Positions 16,978 to 24,447 of a DNA stretch of 64,000 nucleotides are shown one piece after another (position 1 is the first letter of the stretch; every line of letters begins with the position of its first letter). The DNA is taken from positions 1 through 64,000 of the forward strand of contig NZ_JAOSZE010000020.1 of NCBI RefSeq assembly GCF_025630775.1. The letters are read 5' to 3'. The notes below the pieces were generated by a model. The model saw only the letters and a list, made by a program, of their open reading frames with translations. It was not told where the DNA came from and did no database searches. A program made the position numbers and the translations under genes. The DNA is from Actinoplanes sp. KI2. Its GTDB lineage: Bacteria > Actinomycetota > Actinomycetes > Mycobacteriales > Micromonosporaceae.

Positions 16978-18197
16978 GCGACCGGCAATGGTGGCACCTG
17001 CCCCCGGTCTTCTTCGCGCCGGCGTTCATCCTCATGCTGATCGCGATCGGCGGCCGGTTCACCCTGGACCGGGCCGGCTTCCCCGACCTGGCCTGGGTGG
17101 ACCTGCGGGTGGTCGGCCTGGCCGCCGGGCTGTCGGTGCTGATCGCCGACATCGCCCGCCGCTCCCGCCGGGCGCCGGGCGGCTACCGCCGCGAGGGCTG
17201 GCTGGTCGCCGCGGTGCTGTTCTTCGTCTACCAGATCGCCTCCGGCCTGTGGGCGCCGCCGGCCGCCCGGGTCGGGCCGCAGACCGTCGACCTGGTGCTG
17301 ATGGCCGCGCTCACCGTCGCCCTCTACCTGTACGCGATCGGCGACCCGGCGATCGTCTTGCGCTACACGTTCTGGCTGTTCTACCTGGCCGGAATCGTCT
17401 TCGCGCTGGCCGCCCTGTTCATCAGCGGCCCCGGCGAGCAGGGCCGGTACTCGGCGTTCGGCGGCGGCCCCAACGTCTTCGTCCGCATCCAGATCCTCGG
17501 CATCATCAGCGCGGTCGCCCTGTTCCTGCACCACCGGCGCACCTGGCTGCTGGCGGCCGTGCCGCTGTTCGTGCTGGCGGCGGTGCTCTCCGGCTCGCGG
17601 GCGGGCCTGCTGGCCGGCGGGGCGGTCGGCCTGGCGGCGCTGTTCAAGCAGCGGCACCGACTCAACGCCGGCACGGTCGTCGCCACCTGCGCCGGGCTGC
17701 TCGTGGCGGCGGTGCTCGTGTGGCAGTTCGCGCCGCCCGCGTTCACCAGCCTGTTCGAGGAGCGGTTCGTCCAGCAGACCGTGCAGCAGCACTATCTCTC
17801 CGACCGCACGAGCATCTGGCAGCAGGCGGTCCGGCTGGCCGTCGAGCACCCGTTCGCCGGTGCCGGGCTGGACGGCTTCTACGGCACGATCGGCATCAAC
17901 CAGGGCGTCGAGTACCCGCACAACTATCTGCTCGGCGTCGCGGCCGAGGGCGGCCTGATCGGCATCGCGCTGCTCGGCGCGGCGATCGCGCTCTGGGCCG
18001 GTACGGTGCGCGGCGGCGGGTTCCGGCCGCGGGAGACCGGCCTGGCCGTGGCGGCCGCCGTGTTCGTGGCGCTCAGCAGCCTGTTCTCCGGGGACTACTA
18101 CGACGCCCGGCTCGCCTGGCTGTTCGCCGCGATCGCCGCCGCCGCGGCGGTGGTGCCCACGGCAGTGTCGCAGCAGCGAGAGCGGGTGCCGCTGTGA
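16974..18197 (+). CDS. O-antigen ligase/polymerase (Wzy-like) membrane protein
   Basis: The 407-aa membrane protein begins at ATG 16974. It has about ten transmembrane segments and a large loop before the last ones. The Wzy_C/RfaL signature is present: SGSRAGLLAGGAVG, then the loop with DRTSIWQQAVRLAVEHPFAGAGLDGFYG, and EYPHNYLLGVAAEGGLIG, whose H-N-x-x-L is the usual active region. It likely polymerises undecaprenyl-linked repeat units. It is translationally coupled on both sides (ATGA with the flippase, GTGA with the lipoprotein). Confidence 0.88.
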   Translation: MSDRQWWHLPPVFFAPAFILMLIAIGGRFTLDRAGFPDLAWVDLRVVGLAAGLSVLIADIARRSRRAPGGYRREGWLVAAVLFFVYQIASGLWAPPAARVGPQTVDLVLMAALTVALYLYAIGDPAIVLRYTFWLFYLAGIVFALAALFISGPGEQGRYSAFGGGPNVFVRIQILGIISAVALFLHHRRTWLLAAVPLFVLAAVLSGSRAGLLAGGAVGLAALFKQRHRLNAGTVVATCAGLLVAAVLVWQFAPPAFTSLFEERFVQQTVQQHYLSDRTSIWQQAVRLAVEHPFAGAGLDGFYGTIGINQGVEYPHNYLLGVAAEGGLIGIALLGAAIALWAGTVRGGGFRPRETGLAVAAAVFVALSSLFSGDYYDARLAWLFAAIAAAAAVVPTAVSQQRERVPL

Positions 18198-19303
18198 CGG
18201 GCCGGCGAACCGTTCTCCTGCTGGGCGCGGCCTCGGTGCTCGCCGCCTGCGGGCGCGACGACGTGCCGGCCATGATGAAGCCGCTGCCGGTCCCCTCGTC
18301 CGCGCCGCCGCCGGTCGCCAGGCTGCGCTCGGTGGCCGACTGGGCGAACGTCTTCCAGCAGAGCTGGGACTACCAGTTGCAGAGCGGCCTGCCGCTGTCC
18401 CGCTCGGCCGACAGCTGGGACCACTACGACCTGTCCTACTCGGTCGACTCGTGCGTGGCGATGTTCCGGGCCACCGGCGAGGGTCGCTACGTCGATCGGG
18501 CGCTGCAGTTCGTGGAGAACGTGGCGGCCGCGGCGGCGCCCTCGGCCTCGTTGCCGCACAGCAGCTTCCACGACCGGTACCTCGGCTGGGCGTCGGAGAA
18601 GAACGGCGAGGACGGCGACGAGGTGCCGCTCTACGAGAGCTACTTCTGGCGGTACGGGACCGGCCTGCTGGTCACGATGCGGGACGCCGGGCTGACCGGC
18701 GACCGCTACCGGCGGCTGCTCGACTTCGCCGAGGTGCAGGTCTTCGAGAAGTGGTACTCCCGCGGTCCGCAGGACACGGTCTACCGAGACGTGACCCACC
18801 TGTCCGCGCACTGGGCGCTGATCGCGCTCAACCTCGCCCAGGTCACCACCGACGCCGCCCGCCGGGCCCGCTACCTGGCCGTGGCCGGCGACTTCGACCA
18901 GCGGATGCGCCGGCAGCTGCGGCGCAACCCGGTGGAGCCGACCGCCTACTTCTGGGACGACACCTGGGGGCGGGCGAAGCGGCCCGGGCAGGACGTCAGC
19001 CACGGCAACGGTGTCATGGCGTACGTGACGGAGGCCCGCGCCCGCGGCAACGCCTGGACCGACGCCGACATGACCGCCTTCTCGTCGCTGCTCACCCGGG
19101 TGATCTGGCCTGGTGGCACCACATATCGGGGCTATCTGGACGGCAGCGGCTCGGACAACGGCTGGTTCTCGGACGGGTTCGTGAAGCTCGGCCGGTACGA
19201 CCCGGCCACGCAGCTGCGGCTCGACTCGCATCGGGTGGTCAACGACCAGTTCGCCGGGAACATGGCGCTCAACGCCCGGATCCTGCGCAGGGGGGGAAGA
19301 TGA
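18194..19303 (+). CDS. Lipoprotein with an (alpha/alpha)-barrel, glycan-lyase/hydrolase-like domain
   Basis: This 369-aa protein starts at GTG 18194. A lipoprotein signal peptide (TGRRTVLLLGAASVLAAC) has its lipobox Cys at residue 19, so it should be anchored outside the membrane. The mature part has repeated helical hairpins with aromatic and acidic residues (DSWDHYDLSYSVDSCVAMF, HDRYLGWASEK, YESYFWRYGTGLLVTMRD, SAHWALIALNLAQV, VSHGNGVMAYVTEAR). This recalls six-hairpin glycosidases and alginate lyase-like proteins, but I cannot assign a family. It may trim or bind the polymer during export. It overlaps Wzy and FemAB genes by 4 bp each, so it belongs to the core operon. Confidence 0.7.
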   Translation: MTGRRTVLLLGAASVLAACGRDDVPAMMKPLPVPSSAPPPVARLRSVADWANVFQQSWDYQLQSGLPLSRSADSWDHYDLSYSVDSCVAMFRATGEGRYVDRALQFVENVAAAAAPSASLPHSSFHDRYLGWASEKNGEDGDEVPLYESYFWRYGTGLLVTMRDAGLTGDRYRRLLDFAEVQVFEKWYSRGPQDTVYRDVTHLSAHWALIALNLAQVTTDAARRARYLAVAGDFDQRMRRQLRRNPVEPTAYFWDDTWGRAKRPGQDVSHGNGVMAYVTEARARGNAWTDADMTAFSSLLTRVIWPGGTTYRGYLDGSGSDNGWFSDGFVKLGRYDPATQLRLDSHRVVNDQFAGNMALNARILRRGGR

Positions 19304-20316
19304 CCGGATCGCTGCTCGGACCGGACTCGCCGGAGTGGGCGAGCGCGCTGCCGAGGCTCAGGCACGACATGTATCACGAACCGTCCTATGTGGTGCTCGA
19401 TGCCGCCCTCTACGGCGGCGAGCCCGCCGCCTTCCACTATTCGGACGGCGACCACGTGCTGCTCATGCCGTTGATCGTGCGAGCGGTTCCGGCCACGTCC
19501 GCGAGGGACGCTCTTTCGCCGTACGGGTATCCGGCGCCCGTGAGCGATACCGGCGATCCCGCCTTCTGGGGCCGGGCGTGCGCCTCGATGATCGACACGC
19601 TGGCCGCCGAGCGGGTCATCTCGGTCTTCGTCCGCATGCACCCCCTCCTCGACGCGCCGCTGGCGACGCTCGGCGAACACGGCTGCCTGGTGCGGCACGG
19701 CGAGACGGTCTCGATGGACCTGACGGCCGGCGTCGACGAGATGTGGAGCCGGACCCGGTCCGACCACCGCAACCACATCAACCGGGCGCGCCGCGCGGGC
19801 ACCAAGGTGGTCTTCGACGACTGGGACCGCCTCGCCGAGTGGGTCGCCGTCTACCACGACAACATGCGCCGGGTGGGCGCCTCCGACTACTACTTCTTCA
19901 CGTACGAGCACCTGGCCGCCCTGCACGAGGCGGTCGGCGACCGGATGCACCTCGCGGTCGCGCTCGAGGGCGACGAGGTGGTCGGCGGCAACACGTTCTT
20001 CGAGCACGACGGCGTCGCCACCGGCTACGTCTCGTCCACCCGCCGGGCCCGCGGCCGCTACGCCGACGAGCTGCTCTACGACGAGGTGCGCCGCTTCTGC
20101 AAGGCGCGCGGGGACCGGGTGTTCCACCTCGGCGGGGGCAAGGGCGGCAGCAACGACTCGCTGTTCTTCTACAAGTCCGGCTTCTCCCCCAGCCGGCACG
20201 CCTTCCACACCTGGCGGGTGGTGACCGACCCCGTCGGGTACCGGAGCCTGGTCGCCGATCGCCGCCCGCAGGCCGACCCGGACGACCTCACCGCCACCTT
20301 CCCCTCGTATCGATAG
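19300..20316 (+). CDS. FemAB/FemX-like GNAT aminoacyl- or acyltransferase
   Basis: The 338-aa protein begins at ATG 19300 (ATGA overlap with the lipoprotein). The FemAB architecture is seen as RTRSDHRNHINRARRAGTKVVFDDW in the middle, followed by a BioF2-like acetyltransferase lobe: LAVALEGDEVVGGNTFFEHDG, GYVSSTRRARGRYADELLYDEVRRF and HLGGGKGGSNDSLFFYKSGFS. Such proteins transfer amino acids from tRNA, or acyl groups, to cell-wall or lipid-linked sugars. With the gene at 9689 this is the second FemAB-like protein in the locus, suggesting a decorated repeat unit. Confidence 0.8.
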   Translation: MTGSLLGPDSPEWASALPRLRHDMYHEPSYVVLDAALYGGEPAAFHYSDGDHVLLMPLIVRAVPATSARDALSPYGYPAPVSDTGDPAFWGRACASMIDTLAAERVISVFVRMHPLLDAPLATLGEHGCLVRHGETVSMDLTAGVDEMWSRTRSDHRNHINRARRAGTKVVFDDWDRLAEWVAVYHDNMRRVGASDYYFFTYEHLAALHEAVGDRMHLAVALEGDEVVGGNTFFEHDGVATGYVSSTRRARGRYADELLYDEVRRFCKARGDRVFHLGGGKGGSNDSLFFYKSGFSPSRHAFHTWRVVTDPVGYRSLVADRRPQADPDDLTATFPSYR

Positions 20317-20337
20317 CCCGACCGTAAGGAGCCAGCC

Positions 20338-21591
20338 ATGCGGATCACCTGTGTCGGCGGCGGTCCCGCCGGCCTCTACTTCGCGATCCTGGCGCGCAAG
20401 GCCGGGCACGAGGTCACCGTGCTGGAGCGCAACCCGGCCGGCGTCACCTACGGCTGGGGCGTGGTGTTCTGGGACGACCTGCTCGACGACCTGTTCCGGC
20501 ACGACCCGGCCAGCGCCCGCCGGATCTGGGACGCCGCCTACAAGTGGGACGAGTACGCGGTCCGGGCCACCGGCAAGGCGGTCAACCACCTGGCCGGGTA
20601 CGGGTTCAGCCTGGGCCGGCATCGGCTGCTCGACATCCTGTCGGCCCGCGCGGTCGAACTGGGCGTCGACCTGCGCTACCGATCGGAGGTGGCGGACGTG
20701 CCCGCGTCCGATCTGGTGGTCGCCTGCGACGGCGCGGGCAGCCGGATCCGGGAGCAGAACGCCGCGCACTTCGGCGCCGAGACCGCCTACGGTCGCAACC
20801 GCTACATCTGGCTCGGCACGCCGAAGGTGTTCCGCACGTTCACGTTCGGCTTCGAGAAGACCGAGGCCGGCTGGATCTGGTTCCATGCCTATCCGTTCAC
20901 CGACGAGGCGAGCACGTTCATCGTCGAATGCACGCCACAGACGTGGGCCGGGCTGGGCTTCGGCGAGCTTACCGGACGGGACGGCTGCGACCGGCTGGCC
21001 GGCATCTTCGCCGCGCACCTGGACGGCGAGCCGCTGATCGACCAGCGGGCCGAGAGCGGCGGCACCGGCTGGATGAGCTTCCGCCGGGTCACCAACCGCC
21101 GCTGGGACCTCGGGACCACGGTGCTGATGGGCGACGCCGCGCACACGACGCACTTCGCGATCGGTTCCGGCACGAAGCTGGCCATGCAGGACGCGATGGC
21201 CCTGGCCTCGGCCCTGTCCCCGAGCGATGATCTGGGCGCGTCCCTGGAGCGTTACGAGCACACCCGCAAGGCGGCACTGGCCCCGCTGCAGCAGGCGGCG
21301 CTGGCGAGCAGTGAGTGGTTCGAGCGGATGGACCAGTACGGCGACCTGCCCGCCAAGCAGTTCTCCTACGCGCTGTCCAACCGGCGCGGCGAGTACCCGC
21401 TGTGGCGCTATCTGCTGCACGTGTCGACGCAGAGCGGCCCGTCGCGGGCGATGCTGCGCCAGGCGCTGACGCTACGCCGCTGGAGCCGGGCGCGGCGCCG
21501 GTCGGGCGGCGCCGGCGCCGGCGGGTTCGGGGGCGGCGGTTTCGGGGGCGGCGAGCAGCACCGCCGCGATCCGGCGCACGTCGGCGGCTGA
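20338..21591 (+). CDS. FAD-dependent monooxygenase similar to the anthraniloyl/salicylyl-CoA hydroxylase type
   Basis: The 417-aa flavoprotein starts at ATG 20338 after a GGAG site. It has the FAD fold motif CVGGGPAGLYFAILARKAGHEVTVLER, the second block SDLVVACDGAGSRIRE (DG motif) and the GD block LMGDAAHTTHFAIGSGTKLAMQDA. The opening GGGPAGLYFA with FGWGVVF-like YGWGVVFWDD resembles hydroxylases that act on aromatic CoA thioesters. An aromatic hydroxylase is unexpected in a polysaccharide operon and may modify a substituent. The last ~30 residues (RRSGGAGAGGFGGGGFGGGEQ) are low-complexity and lie antisense to the end of the next gene, with 120 bp of overlap. Confidence 0.85.
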   Translation: MRITCVGGGPAGLYFAILARKAGHEVTVLERNPAGVTYGWGVVFWDDLLDDLFRHDPASARRIWDAAYKWDEYAVRATGKAVNHLAGYGFSLGRHRLLDILSARAVELGVDLRYRSEVADVPASDLVVACDGAGSRIREQNAAHFGAETAYGRNRYIWLGTPKVFRTFTFGFEKTEAGWIWFHAYPFTDEASTFIVECTPQTWAGLGFGELTGRDGCDRLAGIFAAHLDGEPLIDQRAESGGTGWMSFRRVTNRRWDLGTTVLMGDAAHTTHFAIGSGTKLAMQDAMALASALSPSDDLGASLERYEHTRKAALAPLQQAALASSEWFERMDQYGDLPAKQFSYALSNRRGEYPLWRYLLHVSTQSGPSRAMLRQALTLRRWSRARRRSGGAGAGGFGGGGFGGGEQHRRDPAHVGG

Positions 21592-22572
21592 GCAGCGATG
21601 GTCGACGGGGACGGTGAGCATCCGCGCGGCGAGGTCGGCCGCCTCGTCGTCCCCGCTCCACACGCCGCCGCGGTCCTGCCGCCAGTGCACCGGCGCGTAG
21701 ATGCCGTGCGCGGCCAGCCGCCGCAGCAGGGCGTCCCGCCGGTTCTGGTCGGCGCAGACCAGTTGCGCCCGGAACGGGCCGGCCTCGACCGGTACCTCGG
21801 CGGCCAGCGCGCGGGCGTTGTCGATACCCTGCCGCCGCAGGCCGGCCGCGTCCAGCAGCGGCAGTACGGCGGCGGTGAACGCGCTGGCCGGCCCGGCGTC
21901 GCCGAGCAGGGTGTGCTCGCCGCGCTGCTGCAGCGCGCGGAAGTCGTCCTTGGCGACCGGGCGACCGTCGAGCCAGGCCGCTTTGAGCAGCATGCCGGCC
22001 AGCTTGAGGTGGGCGCCCTCGCTCTCTCCGCCGGCGGGTCGCGGCACCTGGTGGCCGCGGGGCGACCAGAGGAGGCCGCCGTCGGGCACCGGCAACGTCT
22101 TGCGCAGCGAGGCGACGGCGAACGGCGCCCGGGAGCTCCGAGCCCAGGTGCTCAGCGGATCGTGTGAGTGGTCCTCGACGACGGTGACCGCCGGATGGGC
22201 CGCGATCCAGTCGTTCCACGGCTCACCGTGATCCCGTCCGAACAGGTTCTGGGCGAGCACCAGGTCACCGGGGCGCGCGCGCAGCGTCGCCCAGCGCGGG
22301 CCGCCCTCGTCCGGCAGATGCCGGTACCACGCGATCGGGATCTCGGCCGAAAGCGCCTCGGCGACCCCCATGCAGAAGTAGGACGGGATGTGCAGCCGGC
22401 CGCGCAGGCGCAGATGGCGGAGCAGGGCGGTCAGCGCGCCGCAGCCGGTGGCGAACAACTCGCCGCCGGCGGGCAGCCAGTCGCCGCCGCCGGCGGTCAA
22501 TGCGGCCGGATCCCAGTGGAACTCCGAACCGATATCCAGCGGCCCCATCTCAAGCGGCACGGCGTACGTCAT
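21472..22572 (-). CDS. PLP-dependent aminotransferase-like protein of the polysaccharide locus
   Basis: The 366-aa protein starts at ATG 22572. It shows a diverged DegT-like fold: GGGDWLPAGGELFATGCGALTALLRHL in place of the phosphate-binding loop, a central VTVVEDHSHDPLS (cofactor Asp), and ASLRKTLPVPDGG containing the likely Schiff-base Lys. It may act on a 4-keto sugar or be catalytically different. It is the last gene of a four-gene minus-strand operon, and its start overlaps the end of the sugar transferase gene by 23 bp. Its low-complexity Pro/Ala tail overlaps the monooxygenase gene tail-to-tail. Confidence 0.7.
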   Translation of the reverse strand: MTYAVPLEMGPLDIGSEFHWDPAALTAGGGDWLPAGGELFATGCGALTALLRHLRLRGRLHIPSYFCMGVAEALSAEIPIAWYRHLPDEGGPRWATLRARPGDLVLAQNLFGRDHGEPWNDWIAAHPAVTVVEDHSHDPLSTWARSSRAPFAVASLRKTLPVPDGGLLWSPRGHQVPRPAGGESEGAHLKLAGMLLKAAWLDGRPVAKDDFRALQQRGEHTLLGDAGPASAFTAAVLPLLDAAGLRRQGIDNARALAAEVPVEAGPFRAQLVCADQNRRDALLRRLAAHGIYAPVHWRQDRGGVWSGDDEAADLAARMLTVPVDHRCSAADVRRIAAVLLAAPETAAPEPAGAGAARPAPRPAPAA

Positions 22573-23194
22573 GGGCCTGGCGCCTTTGGATGTTGAGCTC
22601 GTCGACGTGCACCGGCGGCTCACCGCGCTGCAGCGAGGTCGCGGTCCGCCACAGGATGCGCAGGTCGAGCGCGGGCGACCAGTGGTCGACATACCACCGA
22701 TCGAGCACGAAGCGCTGGGCCCAGTCGATGTCCTCCCGGCCGTTGACCTGCGCCCAGCCGGTGATGCCCGGCCGGACCTCGAGCCGCCGCCGGTCCTGTT
22801 CGGTGTAGTTGGCGACCTGCGGCAGCACGTCCGGCCGCGGTCCGACCAGGTTCATCTGCCCGGTCAGCACGTTCACCAGCTGGGGCAGCTCGTCCAGGCT
22901 GGTGCGGCGCAGGAACCGGCCGCAGCGGGTGATCCGGGGATCGTCCCGGAGCAGGCCGAACGGGTCGCTGAGCCCGATCTCCTCGGCCATCTTCACCGAG
23001 TCGTGCACCATCGATCGGAACTTGTACATCCGGAACGGCACGCCGTCGCGGCCCGCGCGGTCCTGGACGAACAGCACGCCCTTGCCGTCGGCGACCCGGA
23101 TCCAGGCAGCGATCACGAGCAGCGCCGGCGCGAGCAGGATCAGCGCCAGGGCGGCGATGACACGGTTGGCGAGGTCCCACATTGTCCTGGTCAC
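22550..23194 (-). CDS. Initiating sugar-1-phosphate transferase, minimal PglC/WcaJ catalytic type
   Basis: The 214-aa monotopic membrane enzyme starts at GTG 23194, coupled to the dehydrogenase stop (GTGA). One membrane helix (ANRVIAALALILLAPALLVIAAWI) is followed by the bacterial sugar transferase domain: VLFVQDRAGRDGVPFRMYKFRSM, LRRTSLDELPQLVNVLTGQMNLVGPRP and RPGITGWAQVNGRE. The Asp-Glu pair in LDELPQ is the catalytic dyad of this family. It lacks the extra N-terminal helices of WbaP/WcaJ and so has the compact PglC size. It would start repeat-unit synthesis by moving a sugar phosphate to undecaprenyl phosphate. Confidence 0.92.
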   Translation of the reverse strand: MTRTMWDLANRVIAALALILLAPALLVIAAWIRVADGKGVLFVQDRAGRDGVPFRMYKFRSMVHDSVKMAEEIGLSDPFGLLRDDPRITRCGRFLRRTSLDELPQLVNVLTGQMNLVGPRPDVLPQVANYTEQDRRRLEVRPGITGWAQVNGREDIDWAQRFVLDRWYVDHWSPALDLRILWRTATSLQRGEPPVHVDELNIQRRQAHDVRRAA

Positions 23195-24447
23195 AGCGAC
23201 TCCACGGTCGGTCCGGTCAGGCGATGGCGGGTGTCCAGCACGTATCCGGCGTGCCGGACCACCAGGTCGAGGTCGAAGGCGTCGTGATCGGCGAGCAGCA
23301 GCACCGCGTCGGCGGCGGCGACCTGCCCGGGGTCGAGCGGCACGAGCGTCACCCGGGAGTCGATGTGCGCGTCCTCGACCACGTGCGGGTCGGCGGCGCG
23401 CACGTCGGCGCCCATCTCCAGCAGCAGGGCGGCGATCCGGCGGGCCGGCGACTCCCGGGCGTCGCCGCTGTTCCGCTTGTACGCCAGGCCGAGCAGCAGC
23501 ACGGTCGAGCCGTTGACCGCCTTCCGCTGCCGGTTGAGGGCCGCGACCAGGCGGCGGCACACGTACTCGGGCATGTGGTTGTTGATGTCGTTGGCCAGCT
23601 CGACGAAGCGGAAGCTCTGGCCGAGCGCGCGCTGCACCCGCCAGGACAGGTAGGACGGATCGATCGGCAGGCAGTGGCCGCCGACGCCCGGTCCGGGCAC
23701 GAACTTGTGGTAGCCGAACGGCTTGCTGGCGGCGGCGTCGATCGCCTCCCAGACGTCGATGCCGAGGCCGTGTGCGTACACCGCCAGCTCGTTGACCAGC
23801 GCGATGTTGACGTGCCGGAACGTGTTCTCCAGCAGCTTGACCAGCTCGGCGACGCGGGTGTCGCTCACCGGCACGACGGTGTCCACGATCGACGCGTAGA
23901 ACGCCCGAACGCTCTCCAAGGAATCTGGATTTATCCCGCTCACGACCTTGGGCGTGCTCACGAGCGTCCACTCCCGGTTGCCCGGGTCGATGCGCTCGGG
24001 GCTGTAGCCGAGGTAGAAGTCGACGCCGGCGACGAGCCCGGAGCCCTCCTCGAGGATCGGGGCGACGAGATCACCGGTCGTGCCGGGATAGGTGGTCGAC
24101 TCCAGCGCCACGGTCGAGCCTGGTCGCAGATAGCGGGCCAGCGTCCGAGCGGCGCCTTCTATGTATGACAGATCCGGCAGGCCCTCGCGGAGCGGCGTGG
24201 GCACCGAAATCACCGCCACGTCGAAGCCGGCGCAGGCACGCGGATCGGACGCGGGGTGGAACGTTCCGGCATCCAGGATCTCCCGCACGGTTTCCGAGGC
24301 GATGTCATCCACATAGGACTCGGCGGCGGCGAGGCGCTTGATGCGCTCCTCGTCGACGTCGAAGCCGACCACGTCGTGCCCGACCTGGGCCGCCCGCACG
24401 GCGAGCGGCAGACCCACGTACCCCTGCCCGACCACCACGACTCGCAT
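23191..24447 (-). CDS. Nucleotide-sugar dehydrogenase (UDP-glucose/UDP-HexNAc 6-dehydrogenase family)
   Basis: The 418-aa protein has the three-part UDP-sugar dehydrogenase layout. An N-terminal NAD fold (VVVVGQGYVGLPLAVRAAQVGHDVVGFDVD) is followed by the catalytic region YSPERIDPGN and LENTFRHVNIALVNE. The nucleophile Cys259 lies in GPGVGGHCLPIDP, and the C-terminal UDP-binding domain contains LLGLAYKRNSGDARESPA. The PERxxPG and GGHCLP(I/V)DP forms are closer to the WecC/WbpA (UDP-HexNAc) group than to UDP-glucose dehydrogenases. It supplies a uronic acid precursor. Its start codon abuts the stop of the upstream dehydratase gene (TGAATG). Confidence 0.92.
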   Translation of the reverse strand: MRVVVVGQGYVGLPLAVRAAQVGHDVVGFDVDEERIKRLAAAESYVDDIASETVREILDAGTFHPASDPRACAGFDVAVISVPTPLREGLPDLSYIEGAARTLARYLRPGSTVALESTTYPGTTGDLVAPILEEGSGLVAGVDFYLGYSPERIDPGNREWTLVSTPKVVSGINPDSLESVRAFYASIVDTVVPVSDTRVAELVKLLENTFRHVNIALVNELAVYAHGLGIDVWEAIDAAASKPFGYHKFVPGPGVGGHCLPIDPSYLSWRVQRALGQSFRFVELANDINNHMPEYVCRRLVAALNRQRKAVNGSTVLLLGLAYKRNSGDARESPARRIAALLLEMGADVRAADPHVVEDAHIDSRVTLVPLDPGQVAAADAVLLLADHDAFDLDLVVRHAGYVLDTRHRLTGPTVESL

